DNA of 52,169 nt from Sphingobacterium sp. (GCA_031277715.1 JAITLW010000145.1:1-52169); one strand, 5' to 3'. Positions 20,943 to 32,199 are shown, counted from the stretch's first letter. Numbers and translations are program-made. The notes: a model not told the origin generated them from the letters alone.

Positions 20943-22043
20943 TTAGTTTTTTGCTTTGACGAGCATTCCGTCTCTTAGCATACCCAAACCCGCTGTAATA
21001 ATAATGTCCTCATTTGATAGCCCTTCACTTACATAGTAGTTTTCTGTGGTCTTGCCGCTTACCTTTATTAGGCTTTGTTTTACTTTACTGTCCTTATCTA
21101 CCTTGTAGACAAAAATCTTATCCTGTATAGCGACTGTAGCTTTAATAGGGACGATCAGCACATCGTTCAGTATCTGTGTCATCTGTATGCGGCCCGTATT
21201 GCCAGCGCGTAATTTCTTTTCCGGATTATTGAATATTGCCCGTATCGAAATGGATGCGGTATTCTTATCAAATTGCCCCGTTATCGCATCGATTACTCCT
21301 GTTTGTTCATAGGTTGTCCCATTCGAGAGGATAAGCGATACAGAGTCTATACCTTTATTTTCTTTCTTTTTTTCCTGATAGTTCACAAAATCAGCTTCAC
21401 TCATGCTGAAGTAGCTGTAAACATGATCAATATCAGTTAGAAGCGTTAGTGGCTCTACAGAAGAGGCGTTGACTAAACTTCCTATCCGAAAGAGGATACG
21501 ACCGATATAGCCGGATACGGGAGCCTTTACCAAACAAAAATCTAAATTGATTTTTGCCGCATTCATTGCCGCTCTAGCTTGCTCTAAGCTTGCTCTAGCG
21601 CCTTCGAGGCTGACTGTAGCCTGGCTTACCTGCAGATCCGAAACAATATTCTTCTCTGCTAGTTCTACCTTTCGATCAAGATCTATTTTTAAGTTCTTTA
21701 TAGTAGCTTCAGCTACCGATACAGCAGCCTTAGCCGTATTATATTGTTCCGTGTAAGGCCTGTCATCTATTTGAAAGAGTGATTGTCCTTTCTGAACATA
21801 AGCTCCTTCATCCACATGGATTTTACTTAGGTAGCCCGAGGTCTGTGGACGGATCTCGATGTTACGCGTACCTTCGATCGTAGCAGCGTAGGTGCTGGTA
21901 GAGAGCCCGTGCTGTTGCTGTACTTTTATAGTGGCTACCTCCGGTACGTTATTTTGGGTACTTGTTTCTTTTGACTGGCAAGAAACTAAGCTGATTATTA
22001 ATGCTAATCCTGTAGTTGTATAAACTAAGTGCTTTAAATTCAT
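20943..22043 (-). CDS. RND efflux periplasmic adaptor (MFP, AcrA-like)
   Basis: Lipoprotein signal SLVSCQS; IEIRPQTSGYLSKIHVDEGAYVQKGQSLFQIDDRPY; VKAPVSGYIGRIL. Confidence 0.95.
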   Translation of the reverse strand: MNLKHLVYTTTGLALIISLVSCQSKETSTQNNVPEVATIKVQQQHGLSTSTYAATIEGTRNIEIRPQTSGYLSKIHVDEGAYVQKGQSLFQIDDRPYTEQYNTAKAAVSVAEATIKNLKIDLDRKVELAEKNIVSDLQVSQATVSLEGARASLEQARAAMNAAKINLDFCLVKAPVSGYIGRILFRIGSLVNASSVEPLTLLTDIDHVYSYFSMSEADFVNYQEKKKENKGIDSVSLILSNGTTYEQTGVIDAITGQFDKNTASISIRAIFNNPEKKLRAGNTGRIQMTQILNDVLIVPIKATVAIQDKIFVYKVDKDSKVKQSLIKVSGKTTENYYVSEGLSNEDIIITAGLGMLRDGMLVKAKN

Positions 22044-22596
22044 ATCTTCCTTGTATTATATTTTTTTACAAAGACAAAAATAGATATAGGTATAGGGGCG
22101 GAGAAGCAAGGAAGACCCCTGCTCTTATCAAAAAGACGCGCCAAATATTTGCGAGAAAAAGGAGCTATTGAATGTTGTTGAGGTAACTTGTTTTTTAATC
22201 TTTTTTATATGATTAAAAATGGCTTTGAATGGCTTTTAAGGACTTTATTGCCGTGGAGTATCGGTCGTTTCCAGAGAGAAAAGTTGTCTGTGTCATCGGT
22301 TTGGCGCTTCCTATTTTTACTTTTTGATGATTTTCTAATCTAATCAAGTCCCACCACTCTATTAGAAATCACACCGTCGGAGATTGATCGGAGCTACCTC
22401 GTGTCCGTAAAGAATAGCTCATACAGTCATTGGGAAAATAGGTAATGCCGGCCTGAGACATGACAGTTCATAACAGTTTTTTCCTTTCTACTTTTTACTT
22501 TTAGACTAACAATGTAAACTTTTATCACCCCGCTCCTCTATCCTTATGGAGGAGAGTTTTGTAGGGCTTTAGGGGATCTAATTTAAAACACAGATT

Positions 22597-23670
22597 ATGA
22601 ATGCAATTTTTGGAGTACTGTTTCATTTTATCGGCGGATTTGCTTCAGGTAGTTTCTATGTTCCTTATAAACGAGTAAAAGGTTGGTCTTGGGAAGCAAT
22701 GTGGATTCTTGGAGGATTGTTTTCGTGGATCATAGTTCCTCCAATTGCGGCATGGCTTACGATCCCTGATTTTTTCGAGATCATCAAAGACGCAGATTCT
22801 TCTACTATTGGATTTACTTTTTTATTCGGTGTGCTTTGGGGAATCGGAGGGTTGACATTTGGGTTGGGCATCCGTTATCTGGGGGTGTCTTTGGGCAGTA
22901 GTGTCATGTTAGGGTTAAGCATGGTATTCGGTGCACTTATGCCTGCTGTATATTACTATTTTAAGGTAGTGCCTGGCAAGCAAGGACTTGATTACTTCTT
23001 TACAACGGACGCTGGACTTTGTATCATAGGGGGGCTCATATTATGTATAATTGGAGTTGTTTTATGTGGAAGAGCAGGAATATTGAAGGAGAGGAGTCTT
23101 AAGACAAAACAAGTAGAAAATAAGAGTGAGTATAATTTTGGTATCGGGATCACTGTCGCCATTATTTCTGGTATCCTGAGTGCTTGTTTCAACTTTGCAA
23201 TAGAAGCAGGCAAACCCATGGCTGAAGTCGCAAACTTGCTGTGGAAACAAAACCATGCTGACCAGGGCGAATTCCTGTTTCAAAATAACGTCTCTTATAT
23301 TATTATTCTTTGGGGCGGATTCACCTCCAATTTTGTATGGTGTTTATTTCTTCTTTTTAAGAACAAGAGTTACCAGGATTACACCAATTTTAAAACCCCT
23401 ATTTCCAAAAATATGCTACTCTGTGCCATTGCTGGGACAACCTGGTACTTACAATTTTTCTTTTATGGGATGGGCGAGAGTCGCTTAGGTAATGGCGCAA
23501 GCTCTTGGATTTTACATATGGCATTCATCATATTGATATCAAATGCATGGGGAGTCTTTCTCAAAGAATGGAAGGGGGTAAGCCGCCCGACATACCTAGC
23601 TATTTTATCAGGTATTGTACTGATTGTTGTGTCGATTTGTGTTATCGGTTTTGCGAAGACTTTAACATAA
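22597..23670 (+). CDS. rhaT: L-rhamnose/proton symporter
   Basis: Multi-TM MNAIFGVLFHFIGGFASGSFYVPYKRVKGWSWEAMWILGGLFSWIIVPPIAA; next to rhamnose catabolic genes. Confidence 0.9.
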   Translation: MNAIFGVLFHFIGGFASGSFYVPYKRVKGWSWEAMWILGGLFSWIIVPPIAAWLTIPDFFEIIKDADSSTIGFTFLFGVLWGIGGLTFGLGIRYLGVSLGSSVMLGLSMVFGALMPAVYYYFKVVPGKQGLDYFFTTDAGLCIIGGLILCIIGVVLCGRAGILKERSLKTKQVENKSEYNFGIGITVAIISGILSACFNFAIEAGKPMAEVANLLWKQNHADQGEFLFQNNVSYIIILWGGFTSNFVWCLFLLFKNKSYQDYTNFKTPISKNMLLCAIAGTTWYLQFFFYGMGESRLGNGASSWILHMAFIILISNAWGVFLKEWKGVSRPTYLAILSGIVLIVVSICVIGFAKTLT

Positions 23671-23754
23671 GAAAAAAGAAGCTCGTTAGTCAAAAGCGGT
23701 AACGGGTAGCAACGAGAAATTTAGATATTCTTTTAACAATAGAAATAAAACTAT

Positions 23755-25863
23755 ATGAAAACATACAAACATGTGAATTATTTGTGGGACACCCAAAAAG
23801 CAGATACACTAGAAGGAGATGAAGTAGGTCTACTATTGTATCGATCGAACATATTAGGTGCAGATTTACGGATTACCAATTTTGGAGGAGGTAATACCTC
23901 CTGTAAAGTGATGGACAACGATCCTTTGACTGGTAAGGAAGTAGAGGTTATGTGGATTAAAGGTTCCGGTGGAGATATCGGGACACTCAAAAAGTCGGGA
24001 TTAGCCGCATTATATGTAGATCGGTTACGAAGTTTAGAATCAGTATATCGTGGACTTGCTTTTGAAGACGAAATGGTAGAATTATTTAACCATTGTATCT
24101 TCGATCTCTCGTCTAAAGCACCTTCTATTGATACACCATTACATGGTTTTTTACCCTTCAAGCATATTGATCATCTGCATCCAGATGCCGCTATAGCAAT
24201 TGCTGCTGCTAAAGATGGAAAGCAGATTATCCAAGACCTATTCGAAGGGACGATCGGATGGGTCGATTGGCAGCGGCCAGGATTTGACTTGGGATTAAAA
24301 TTGCAGGCGTGTTTGGCTCAAAACCCAGGAATACGGGGAATTATGTTGGGATCACACGGATTATTTACCTGGGGAGATACCTCATACGATTGTTATGTCA
24401 ATTCACTGGACGTTATTGAAAAGTGCGCAGATTATTTAGAAAACAACTACGGAAAGCTAAAACCTGTGTTCTCTGGAGAAAAGATAAAAAGCCTCAATCA
24501 AGAAGAAAGATTGGAGAGGGCATCGAAGATTGCGCCCGTACTACGGGGATTCTGTTCGAGCGAACGCCATATGGTAGGCCATTTTTCAGATGATCAACGT
24601 ATTCTAGAGTTCGTTAATTCCCATGACCTAACACGTCTTGCTCCCATGGGCACGAGTTGCCCGGATCACTTCTTGAGAACAAAGATCCAACCTCTCATTC
24701 TAGACCTAGATAAGAATGAGAACCTTGACCAAAAGGAAGTCCTACTAGATAAAATACGCCCACAGTTTGAAGCCTACCGAAAAATGTACAGAGACTACTA
24801 TGAGGCGTGTAGGCATGATAATAGTCCTGCTATCCGGGATACAAATCCGGTAATCATCCTTTATCCAGGGGTAGGCTTATTCTCTTTTGCTAAAGACAAG
24901 CAGACGGCAAGGGTCGCTGCTGAGTTTTATCTCAATGCGATAAATGTGATGAAAGGAGCAGAGGCCGTCAGTTCTTATACATCCTTACCTCATCAAGAAG
25001 CGTTTGATATTGAGTACTGGCTATTAGAAGAAGCTAAATTGCAACGTATGCCCGCTCCTAAGTCCTTGTCTGGTAAGATTGCTTTGATTACCGGTAGTGC
25101 TGGAGGAATAGGTAAAGCAATTGCCAAGAAGTTTCTCCTTGAAGGTGCGTGTGTATTGCTTAATGATAAAAATGAAGAGCGGTTAGAGCAGACCAAAGAA
25201 GAGTTTGCTGCGATTTTTGGAAAGGATGTTATTGCTGCAATTCCGTTAGATGTGACGGACCGGACACAGGTTGAAAAAGCGTTTGGTGCGGCATCGTTGT
25301 GTTTTGGAGGAATAGATATTATTGTAAATAATGCCGGGCTGTCTATTTCCAAATCCATAGAAGAGCACACACAGGCGGAGTGGGATAGGCTCTATGATGT
25401 ATTAGTTAAGGGACAGTTTTTAGTTACCCAAGTCGCTACGACATTGTTAAAGAGCCAATCCTTAGGAGGGGATATTCTAAATATTGTCAGTAAAAATGCA
25501 TTGGTCAGTGGTCCCAATAATACTGGTTATGGAAGCGCAAAAGGAGCACAACTACATCTTAGTCGTTTATGTGCCGCAGAATTGGGGCCATTTAAAATCC
25601 GTGTAAATGTGGTCAATCCGGATGCTGTCATATCAGATAGTAATATTTGGGCTGGAGGATGGGCCGAGGGCCGTGCCAAAGCATATGGAATAACGGTCGA
25701 TGAGCTACCGGGTTATTATGCCAAACGTACTTTGTTAAATGAAATCATTTTGCCTATAGATATTGCAAATGCCTGTTTTGCCTTTGTTGGAGGATTGCTG
25801 CATAAGTCTACCGGAAATGTATTGAATGTGGATGGAGGAATATCAGTAGCTTTTGTCCGTTAA
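23755..25863 (+). CDS. Bifunctional rhamnulose-1-phosphate aldolase / short-chain (lactaldehyde) dehydrogenase
   Basis: N-terminal class II aldolase/adducin-like domain (ITNFGGGNTSCK) fused to a C-terminal SDR (GKIALITGSAGGIGKAIA...NNAG...YGSAKGA). Confidence 0.92.
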   Translation: MKTYKHVNYLWDTQKADTLEGDEVGLLLYRSNILGADLRITNFGGGNTSCKVMDNDPLTGKEVEVMWIKGSGGDIGTLKKSGLAALYVDRLRSLESVYRGLAFEDEMVELFNHCIFDLSSKAPSIDTPLHGFLPFKHIDHLHPDAAIAIAAAKDGKQIIQDLFEGTIGWVDWQRPGFDLGLKLQACLAQNPGIRGIMLGSHGLFTWGDTSYDCYVNSLDVIEKCADYLENNYGKLKPVFSGEKIKSLNQEERLERASKIAPVLRGFCSSERHMVGHFSDDQRILEFVNSHDLTRLAPMGTSCPDHFLRTKIQPLILDLDKNENLDQKEVLLDKIRPQFEAYRKMYRDYYEACRHDNSPAIRDTNPVIILYPGVGLFSFAKDKQTARVAAEFYLNAINVMKGAEAVSSYTSLPHQEAFDIEYWLLEEAKLQRMPAPKSLSGKIALITGSAGGIGKAIAKKFLLEGACVLLNDKNEERLEQTKEEFAAIFGKDVIAAIPLDVTDRTQVEKAFGAASLCFGGIDIIVNNAGLSISKSIEEHTQAEWDRLYDVLVKGQFLVTQVATTLLKSQSLGGDILNIVSKNALVSGPNNTGYGSAKGAQLHLSRLCAAELGPFKIRVNVVNPDAVISDSNIWAGGWAEGRAKAYGITVDELPGYYAKRTLLNEIILPIDIANACFAFVGGLLHKSTGNVLNVDGGISVAFVR

Positions 25864-25945
25864 TGATTTGGATTTATGCAATTATCTGCTGTATATTGAA
25901 ACGCCAAAAACTACTTATAAACAACATAAAAAACCAAAATAACTT

Positions 25946-27220
25946 ATGATACTGGATAAACAGATTATTGAGCGGCATAATAATGATTTGATGGGCCAAC
26001 ACAATAAAAAGTTTCAGCTTTTAGCAGAAGAAATTTCTGGCCTCAATGAAATTCTAAACAAATTGCAACGTTTCCAAATTGCTATTCCAAGTTGGGCATT
26101 AGGGACAGGGGGGACGAGGTTTGGACGTTTTTCGGGCAGGGGAGAGCCCGCAACACTAGAACAAAAACTAGAAGATGTCGGGTTGCTACATGCACTTAAT
26201 GGATCTAGCGGGGCGATTTCGCTGCATATTCCCTGGGATATACCTAGTGATGTACAACATATCAAACAATTAGCTACTGATCTTAACCTGTCTTTTGACG
26301 CTGTCAATTCTAATACCTTTCAAGATCAGCCCCAACAGAAGTATAGTTACAAATATGGTTCGTTGCATCATGTCGATCCGAGAGTTCGGCAGCAAGCGGT
26401 GGAGCATAATATTGAAGTCATGCAATATGGGGTTGAGCTGGGATCGAAGGCATTGACAATATGGTTAGCTGATGGTTCTTCTTTCCCTGGGCAGTTGAAT
26501 TTTCGTGATTCTTTTTTAAATACACTATCCAGTATGGAAGAAATATATAAACATCTCCCTGCCGATTGGAAGTTATTTGTCGAATACAAAGCCTTTGAAC
26601 CATTTTTTTATTCTACAACAATAGGAGATTGGGGACAATCCCTGTTATTGGCCAATAAGCTCGGACCAAAAGCCTATACTTTGGTGGACCTGGGACATCA
26701 CCTCCCTAATGCTAATATTGAACAGATTGTTTCACTATTGATGATGGAAGGTAAGTTAGGTGGGTTTCATTTCAACGATAGTAAATATGCTGACGATGAC
26801 TTGACAGCAGGTTGTATCAAGCCATATCAGCTTTTCTTAATCTTCAACGAGCTTATAGATGGCATGGATTTGAGAGGGATTGATCATGCAACAGGTTTAG
26901 GTTGGATGATTGATGCTTCGCATAATATGAAAGATCCTTTGCTGGATTTATTACAATCCGTCGAAGCTATTAAAATAGCCTATGCACAGGCACTTTTGGT
27001 TGATCGGGTCGCTTTGCGAAAAGCTCAACACGAAAATGATATCATAACGGCTCAAGAAATACTACAAGGAGCATTTCGTACCGATGTGAGGCCTTTGTTG
27101 GCAGAAGCCCGATATAGGGAAGGAGCGGCAATAAATCCCCTGCAACTTTTTCAAAAAGAAAGTCTACGGGAGGAATTGGTACGGGAACGAGGTGAACATT
27201 CTGTCGGTACGGGGTTGTAA
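25946..27220 (+). CDS. rhaI: L-rhamnose isomerase (RhaI type)
   Basis: IAIPSWALGTGGTRFGRF...SLHIPWD...KLFVEYKAFEPFFYSTTIGDWG...GGFHFNDSKYADDDLTAG. Confidence 0.9.
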   Translation: MILDKQIIERHNNDLMGQHNKKFQLLAEEISGLNEILNKLQRFQIAIPSWALGTGGTRFGRFSGRGEPATLEQKLEDVGLLHALNGSSGAISLHIPWDIPSDVQHIKQLATDLNLSFDAVNSNTFQDQPQQKYSYKYGSLHHVDPRVRQQAVEHNIEVMQYGVELGSKALTIWLADGSSFPGQLNFRDSFLNTLSSMEEIYKHLPADWKLFVEYKAFEPFFYSTTIGDWGQSLLLANKLGPKAYTLVDLGHHLPNANIEQIVSLLMMEGKLGGFHFNDSKYADDDLTAGCIKPYQLFLIFNELIDGMDLRGIDHATGLGWMIDASHNMKDPLLDLLQSVEAIKIAYAQALLVDRVALRKAQHENDIITAQEILQGAFRTDVRPLLAEARYREGAAINPLQLFQKESLREELVRERGEHSVGTGL

Positions 27221-27232
27221 TACCAAAGTGTC

Positions 27233-28588
27233 ATGAACAGTAATAAGATTCCGGTTATTGCAATATTCGATATCGGAAAGACAAATAAAAAGGTCTTTCT
27301 GTTTGATCAGGATTATCAAATCGTTTTCGAGCAGTCTGCCACTTTTCAAGAGCTCCTCGACGAAGATGGCGATTATTGCGAAGACCTTACGGCCTTGACA
27401 GGTTTTGTCTTGCGCACGCTCCAGAAGATAAATGATATAGAAGAGTATGAACTAAAAGCGGTCAATTTTTCCGCTTATGGTGCTAGTTTCGTTTATTTAG
27501 ATGAACAGCATACCCCATTAACCGTTCTTTATAATTACCTTAAAGAATACCCAATACATATTGCACAACAGTTATATGCACAATACGGAGGCGAAAACAG
27601 CTTTGCGTTGGAAACAGCTTCGCCTCCGTTAGGAAGCTTGAATTCCGGATTACAGGTACTGCGGCTAAAAAAAGAAAATCCTGAATTATTTGAACATGTG
27701 GCTTATGCTTTACACCTGCCACAGTACCTTAGTTGTCTATTGACAGGTATACCCACTACCGATATTACCAGTATTGGCTGTCATACCGCACTATGGAATT
27801 ATGAAATCCATCAATATCATCAATGGGTATTTGATGAAGGGCTTGATAAGTTATTCCCAGCGCAATATTCCTTTGATACGGTTTTCGATAGTACACTGTC
27901 TTCTTCAAGTTATCTGGTAGGAACGGGACTTCATGATAGTTCGGCAGCAGTCATTCCTTACCTTTTAAAATTTAAAGAACCTTTTATTTTGATATCAACA
28001 GGGACATGGTGCATTTCCCTGAATCCATTTAATAATGCTCCTTTGACGGCCGAAGAATTAGCCCAGGACTGCTTATTCTACCTCTCTTATGTTGGGGTCC
28101 CCGTTAAGGCCTCGCGTCTATTCGGAGGGTATGTTCATGAGCAGCAAGCTAAACGTATTGCCGATTTTTTTGGTGTACCCATCAGTGAACTGTTTATGTT
28201 AAAGAAAGATGGACACTTGTTACAATGTGTACGTAACAGATCAGTGTCTTCTGATTTGAATGCCTTTAGCAAAGTCAATTTACAGGAATTTGAAAGTCCA
28301 GAGCACGCCTACCATAGCTTGGTGTACCACTTGGTCAAATCCCAGGCTCAGAGCACACGGTTAATAATAGATTCGGAGCGCGTGTCCCATCTCTGTGTAG
28401 ATGGCGGATTTAGTGACAATGATATCTACATGCAGTTACTTGCTCAAGAGTTTCCTACTATGAAAGTGTATGCTGCTTCCATGCCACAAGCCTCAGCGAT
28501 TGGGGCAGCTATGGCTCTTCATGCCCATTGGAACAATAAAAAGCTACCTCAAAATCTTATTCATTTACGTCATATTATTGATGTTTAA
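27233..28588 (+). CDS. FGGY carbohydrate kinase, probable rhamnulokinase
   Basis: FDIGKTNKKVFLFD N-terminal ATPase motif; LISTGTWCISLNPF; context. Confidence 0.85.
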   Translation: MNSNKIPVIAIFDIGKTNKKVFLFDQDYQIVFEQSATFQELLDEDGDYCEDLTALTGFVLRTLQKINDIEEYELKAVNFSAYGASFVYLDEQHTPLTVLYNYLKEYPIHIAQQLYAQYGGENSFALETASPPLGSLNSGLQVLRLKKENPELFEHVAYALHLPQYLSCLLTGIPTTDITSIGCHTALWNYEIHQYHQWVFDEGLDKLFPAQYSFDTVFDSTLSSSSYLVGTGLHDSSAAVIPYLLKFKEPFILISTGTWCISLNPFNNAPLTAEELAQDCLFYLSYVGVPVKASRLFGGYVHEQQAKRIADFFGVPISELFMLKKDGHLLQCVRNRSVSSDLNAFSKVNLQEFESPEHAYHSLVYHLVKSQAQSTRLIIDSERVSHLCVDGGFSDNDIYMQLLAQEFPTMKVYAASMPQASAIGAAMALHAHWNNKKLPQNLIHLRHIIDV

Positions 28589-28705
28589 ACTTGCTATCGT
28601 CTTGTGATTGAGCAGGATAGTGCGGTACGGTTGTTCGCTTGTTTTTTCGTTACTTAGTTATGACGTATAATTTTAACCAATAGATATTTTAAACCTTTAT
28701 TTAGA

Positions 28706-31700
28706 ATGGAAAGAAAACTAAAACATTATGGATTTCTTCTTTGCATGACCCTCATCATTGGTATTCCCTATGGTCTTTTTGCACAGGTTGGAAAGAGTAT
28801 TCAAGGGATTATTGTGAGCGGTTCCAATGGCCAGCCATTGAGCGGAGTATCTATCAAGGAAGAAGGCAGTAGAAACGCCAGCTCGTCAGATCAAGATGGC
28901 CGTTTTTCAATTAAAGTCAATAAAGACAAAGTTGTCCTGTTGATTCAGTATGTTGGGTATGTCTCCCAGCGCGTTGAAGCTTCAGTGGGGGCTGTATTAA
29001 ATGTGAATCTTCAGGAAGACAACAAAGTATTGAATGAGGTGGTGGTTGTCGCTTATGGTTCTATCAAGAAGAAGGATCTAACGGGCTCGGTGTCTACCGT
29101 TGACAACAGGGCGCTAGAGGTACAATCCAATTCTACCGTGAGTCGAGCTTTGGAAGGTGCTGCACCAGGTATACAAATAGCGGCAGTCGATGGACAGCCT
29201 GGTTTGGATATGGGGATACGTATCCGCGGTATCGGTTCGGCGAGTCAGAACAATGCAAATGCTTTAGTTGTTATTGATGGAGTACCTGCACAGAACGACA
29301 ACCCTTTAGCGACATTAAATCCGAAAGACATTCAAAGTATAAGCATTTTGAAGGATGCCGCTTCTACAGCACTCTATGGTGCTCGTGGAGCAAATGGTGT
29401 CGTGTTGGTTACAACAAAAAAAGGACGCTCGGATCGGACCAATATTTCTTTTGAAAGTAAATGGGGCATGAATCAGGTGGGGCCTTATCAGTTTGACAAA
29501 ATAGCAAAGCCCCAGGACGTTTATGAATTCACATGGCTGTCAATCTATAACTCTGTTCGGTATGGAGTTGATGGCTCTGGAATAGCCAAAAACTATACGA
29601 CCAATTTTGAAAATCCGAATATGAGTCATGAAGATGCGGCTCGATTCGCCAGTGAGCACCTTTTTGATTATATCGGATCGACAACTAAATTTCAGCGTAA
29701 CAATTTAGGCAACTGGATGCTGTACGATGTACCAGGTGCAGTCTATACCACTACAGGGGCAGGTAATACCGCTAGCTCCACTATGAGTGGTGCTTATTTG
29801 GTGAATCCCGATGGAAAAATAAATCCCAATGCTAACCTATTATACAGTGATCGTTATGACGATTACCTGTTAAAAAATAGAACGAGACAGGATTATAATT
29901 TATCTATTTCTGGAGGAAGTGAAAAAGTCAGTTACTTTTTGTCCGGAGGTTATTTAGAAGACCCTTCTTACATCCGCGGTTCTTCCTTTAAACGTTATAA
30001 TGGACGGGCCAACTTTGAAGCCCAGGTTACCGATTGGTTTAAAGCAGGTGGAAATGTAGGCTATTCGAGACGGGCTACACAATCACCGGCAACACGTTTT
30101 GGACGTAATGCAGGGAGTTCTTCTGCCAATGCATTCCGTTTTATAAATGGACAGAATCCATTGGTACAGCTCTATGCTAGAGATAAAAACGGAGGTATTA
30201 TTATGGAAAATGGCAAAGAAAAAGTCCATGTCCTAGAAGGCGATACCTATTCTCCGCTTGGGCCGACATCTGCCGCATACGGGTCTACCAATGTTCTTAC
30301 TGTTCTGGACAATGACATTGATTTAAGACAGGCTGATGATTGGAACTCAAGGGTATTTGGACAGATCAAATTTTTAGATGATTTTACATTTACGGCCAAT
30401 TTAGCGATGGACAAATTCAATGAAATGAGGACGCGCTATTGGAATAGCGAGACAGGGCAGGCACCTGGAATTGGTGCGCTCGGAAAAACGGCTTCATCCT
30501 CTACGATAATAAATTTGCAACAGCTTTTAAACTATTCAAAGACCATAGGTGCACATAATGTAGAGGCATTACTGGGGCATGAATTTGACTCCTTTAAAAG
30601 CGAAGGGCTCAATTATAGGTCATCATATGCATTGATTGAAAACTTTCCGTCCTATGTCAATTTCGTAGGGCGATATGATGGAGGAACTTTTGCCAATCCT
30701 GGGGGCAGTGAGGATATCCGAAAGATGGAAAGTTATTTCTCCCGTGTCAATTATAACTATGATGATCGCTACTTCTTTCAAGGGTCGATTCGTAGAGACG
30801 GCTCCTCTAAGTTTAAACTGAAAGAAAATAGATGGGGTACATTTTGGTCTTTAGGGGCAGGATGGCGTTTGGACAACGAAGCATTTATGGCCAATACAAA
30901 AGGTTGGTTGGATATGTTGAAGGTCCGTGGTAGTTATGGTGTTATTGGTAACCAAAATGGTGTTGGTAATTATTCCGGGTATCAAACTTGGTCTTATGGA
31001 GCAACCTATACCTCAACGACAAATGGCACAGGTATTCCAGCAAACTTTACGTTAAACCTTAATGGCTATGTCAACGATCAGCTGACTTGGGAAAACATAC
31101 ACACGTTGGATGGAGGTATCGACTTTAGTTTTCTTAATCGTGTACGTGGATCATTCGATTTCTACAGCCGTACTACAGTCAATGCCATTTGGAATCAGCC
31201 TCTTGCCATCTCAAAAGGACAGTCTTCGATAGCTACAAATTCTGCCAGGCTAAACAATAAAGGTATTGAAGTCGAACTCGCAGTTGATGTCATCAAGAAC
31301 AAGGATTTCTTATGGACACTTTCGACAAATGGGACTCATTATAGGACCATTCTAAAAGAAGTACCCGCAGGTACGGGATCGGATGCATTAGGTGGTAATT
31401 GGACTTCACCTGTCGAAGGATGGAGTGCAACGGGGACATCGGGAGTCAATCAGATCGCATACCTACGTGGCGAAGGTAAAGACTTCTATAACATATATAT
31501 GCTCAAGTATGGCGGTGTAGACCAAAGCACAGGCCTGCCTTTATTTTATCACCGGGTATCCAAAGCAGAAGCCGATGCTGGAGCTTATCCAGGCTATAAG
31601 GAAGGCGACAGCTTTACGACCACAGATTATTCTAAAGCTAGCAGATATGAAATGGGAAGCGCTCTTCCGAAATGGATTGGCGGTTTCAGTACCTTCTTTA

Positions 31701-32182
31701 AGTATAAAAACTTTGATCTCTATGCATCATTTGCCTATCAGTTAGGAGGCAAGTTCTTTAGTACAGAATATGGAAATGGATTGTATGTCAGTGACAATCC
31801 TACTCAAGCCCTTTCTTCTGAGTTATTGGGTAATACCTTTACGCAAGATAACAAAGGAGCCAAGTTCCCAATGGTTATGTATGGTAATACATACGGTAAT
31901 GGTGCTACTACGGGCAGTTGGTTGTACAGTGACCTAGCCCTGTTCAGTGCGTCCTACCTCAATTTCAAGAATATTACTATTGGTTACACGTTGCCAGAAT
32001 CTATTTCGAGCAAAGCCAAAATCAAGAGATTGCGTGTGTTTGCGTCAGGAGACAATATTTTTATGAAAACGTCACATTCAGGAATCGATCCGAGACAGTC
32101 TTTGGTTGGAGGATATGAGGTAGCTGCCTATTCGTATCCAACCATGCGCACATTCTCTGGAGGTATTAATATTGATTTTTAA
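28706..32182 (+). CDS. SusC-like TonB-dependent outer-membrane transporter
   Basis: 1158 aa; CarboxypepD_reg-like N-terminus, NEVVVVAYGSIKKKDLTGSVSTV, plug IRGIGSASQNNANALVVIDGVP. No N-terminal STN domain seen. Confidence 0.97.
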   Translation: MERKLKHYGFLLCMTLIIGIPYGLFAQVGKSIQGIIVSGSNGQPLSGVSIKEEGSRNASSSDQDGRFSIKVNKDKVVLLIQYVGYVSQRVEASVGAVLNVNLQEDNKVLNEVVVVAYGSIKKKDLTGSVSTVDNRALEVQSNSTVSRALEGAAPGIQIAAVDGQPGLDMGIRIRGIGSASQNNANALVVIDGVPAQNDNPLATLNPKDIQSISILKDAASTALYGARGANGVVLVTTKKGRSDRTNISFESKWGMNQVGPYQFDKIAKPQDVYEFTWLSIYNSVRYGVDGSGIAKNYTTNFENPNMSHEDAARFASEHLFDYIGSTTKFQRNNLGNWMLYDVPGAVYTTTGAGNTASSTMSGAYLVNPDGKINPNANLLYSDRYDDYLLKNRTRQDYNLSISGGSEKVSYFLSGGYLEDPSYIRGSSFKRYNGRANFEAQVTDWFKAGGNVGYSRRATQSPATRFGRNAGSSSANAFRFINGQNPLVQLYARDKNGGIIMENGKEKVHVLEGDTYSPLGPTSAAYGSTNVLTVLDNDIDLRQADDWNSRVFGQIKFLDDFTFTANLAMDKFNEMRTRYWNSETGQAPGIGALGKTASSSTIINLQQLLNYSKTIGAHNVEALLGHEFDSFKSEGLNYRSSYALIENFPSYVNFVGRYDGGTFANPGGSEDIRKMESYFSRVNYNYDDRYFFQGSIRRDGSSKFKLKENRWGTFWSLGAGWRLDNEAFMANTKGWLDMLKVRGSYGVIGNQNGVGNYSGYQTWSYGATYTSTTNGTGIPANFTLNLNGYVNDQLTWENIHTLDGGIDFSFLNRVRGSFDFYSRTTVNAIWNQPLAISKGQSSIATNSARLNNKGIEVELAVDVIKNKDFLWTLSTNGTHYRTILKEVPAGTGSDALGGNWTSPVEGWSATGTSGVNQIAYLRGEGKDFYNIYMLKYGGVDQSTGLPLFYHRVSKAEADAGAYPGYKEGDSFTTTDYSKASRYEMGSALPKWIGGFSTFFKYKNFDLYASFAYQLGGKFFSTEYGNGLYVSDNPTQALSSELLGNTFTQDNKGAKFPMVMYGNTYGNGATTGSWLYSDLALFSASYLNFKNITIGYTLPESISSKAKIKRLRVFASGDNIFMKTSHSGIDPRQSLVGGYEVAAYSYPTMRTFSGGINIDF

Positions 32183-32199
32183 TCTTATAGACATTTGTT

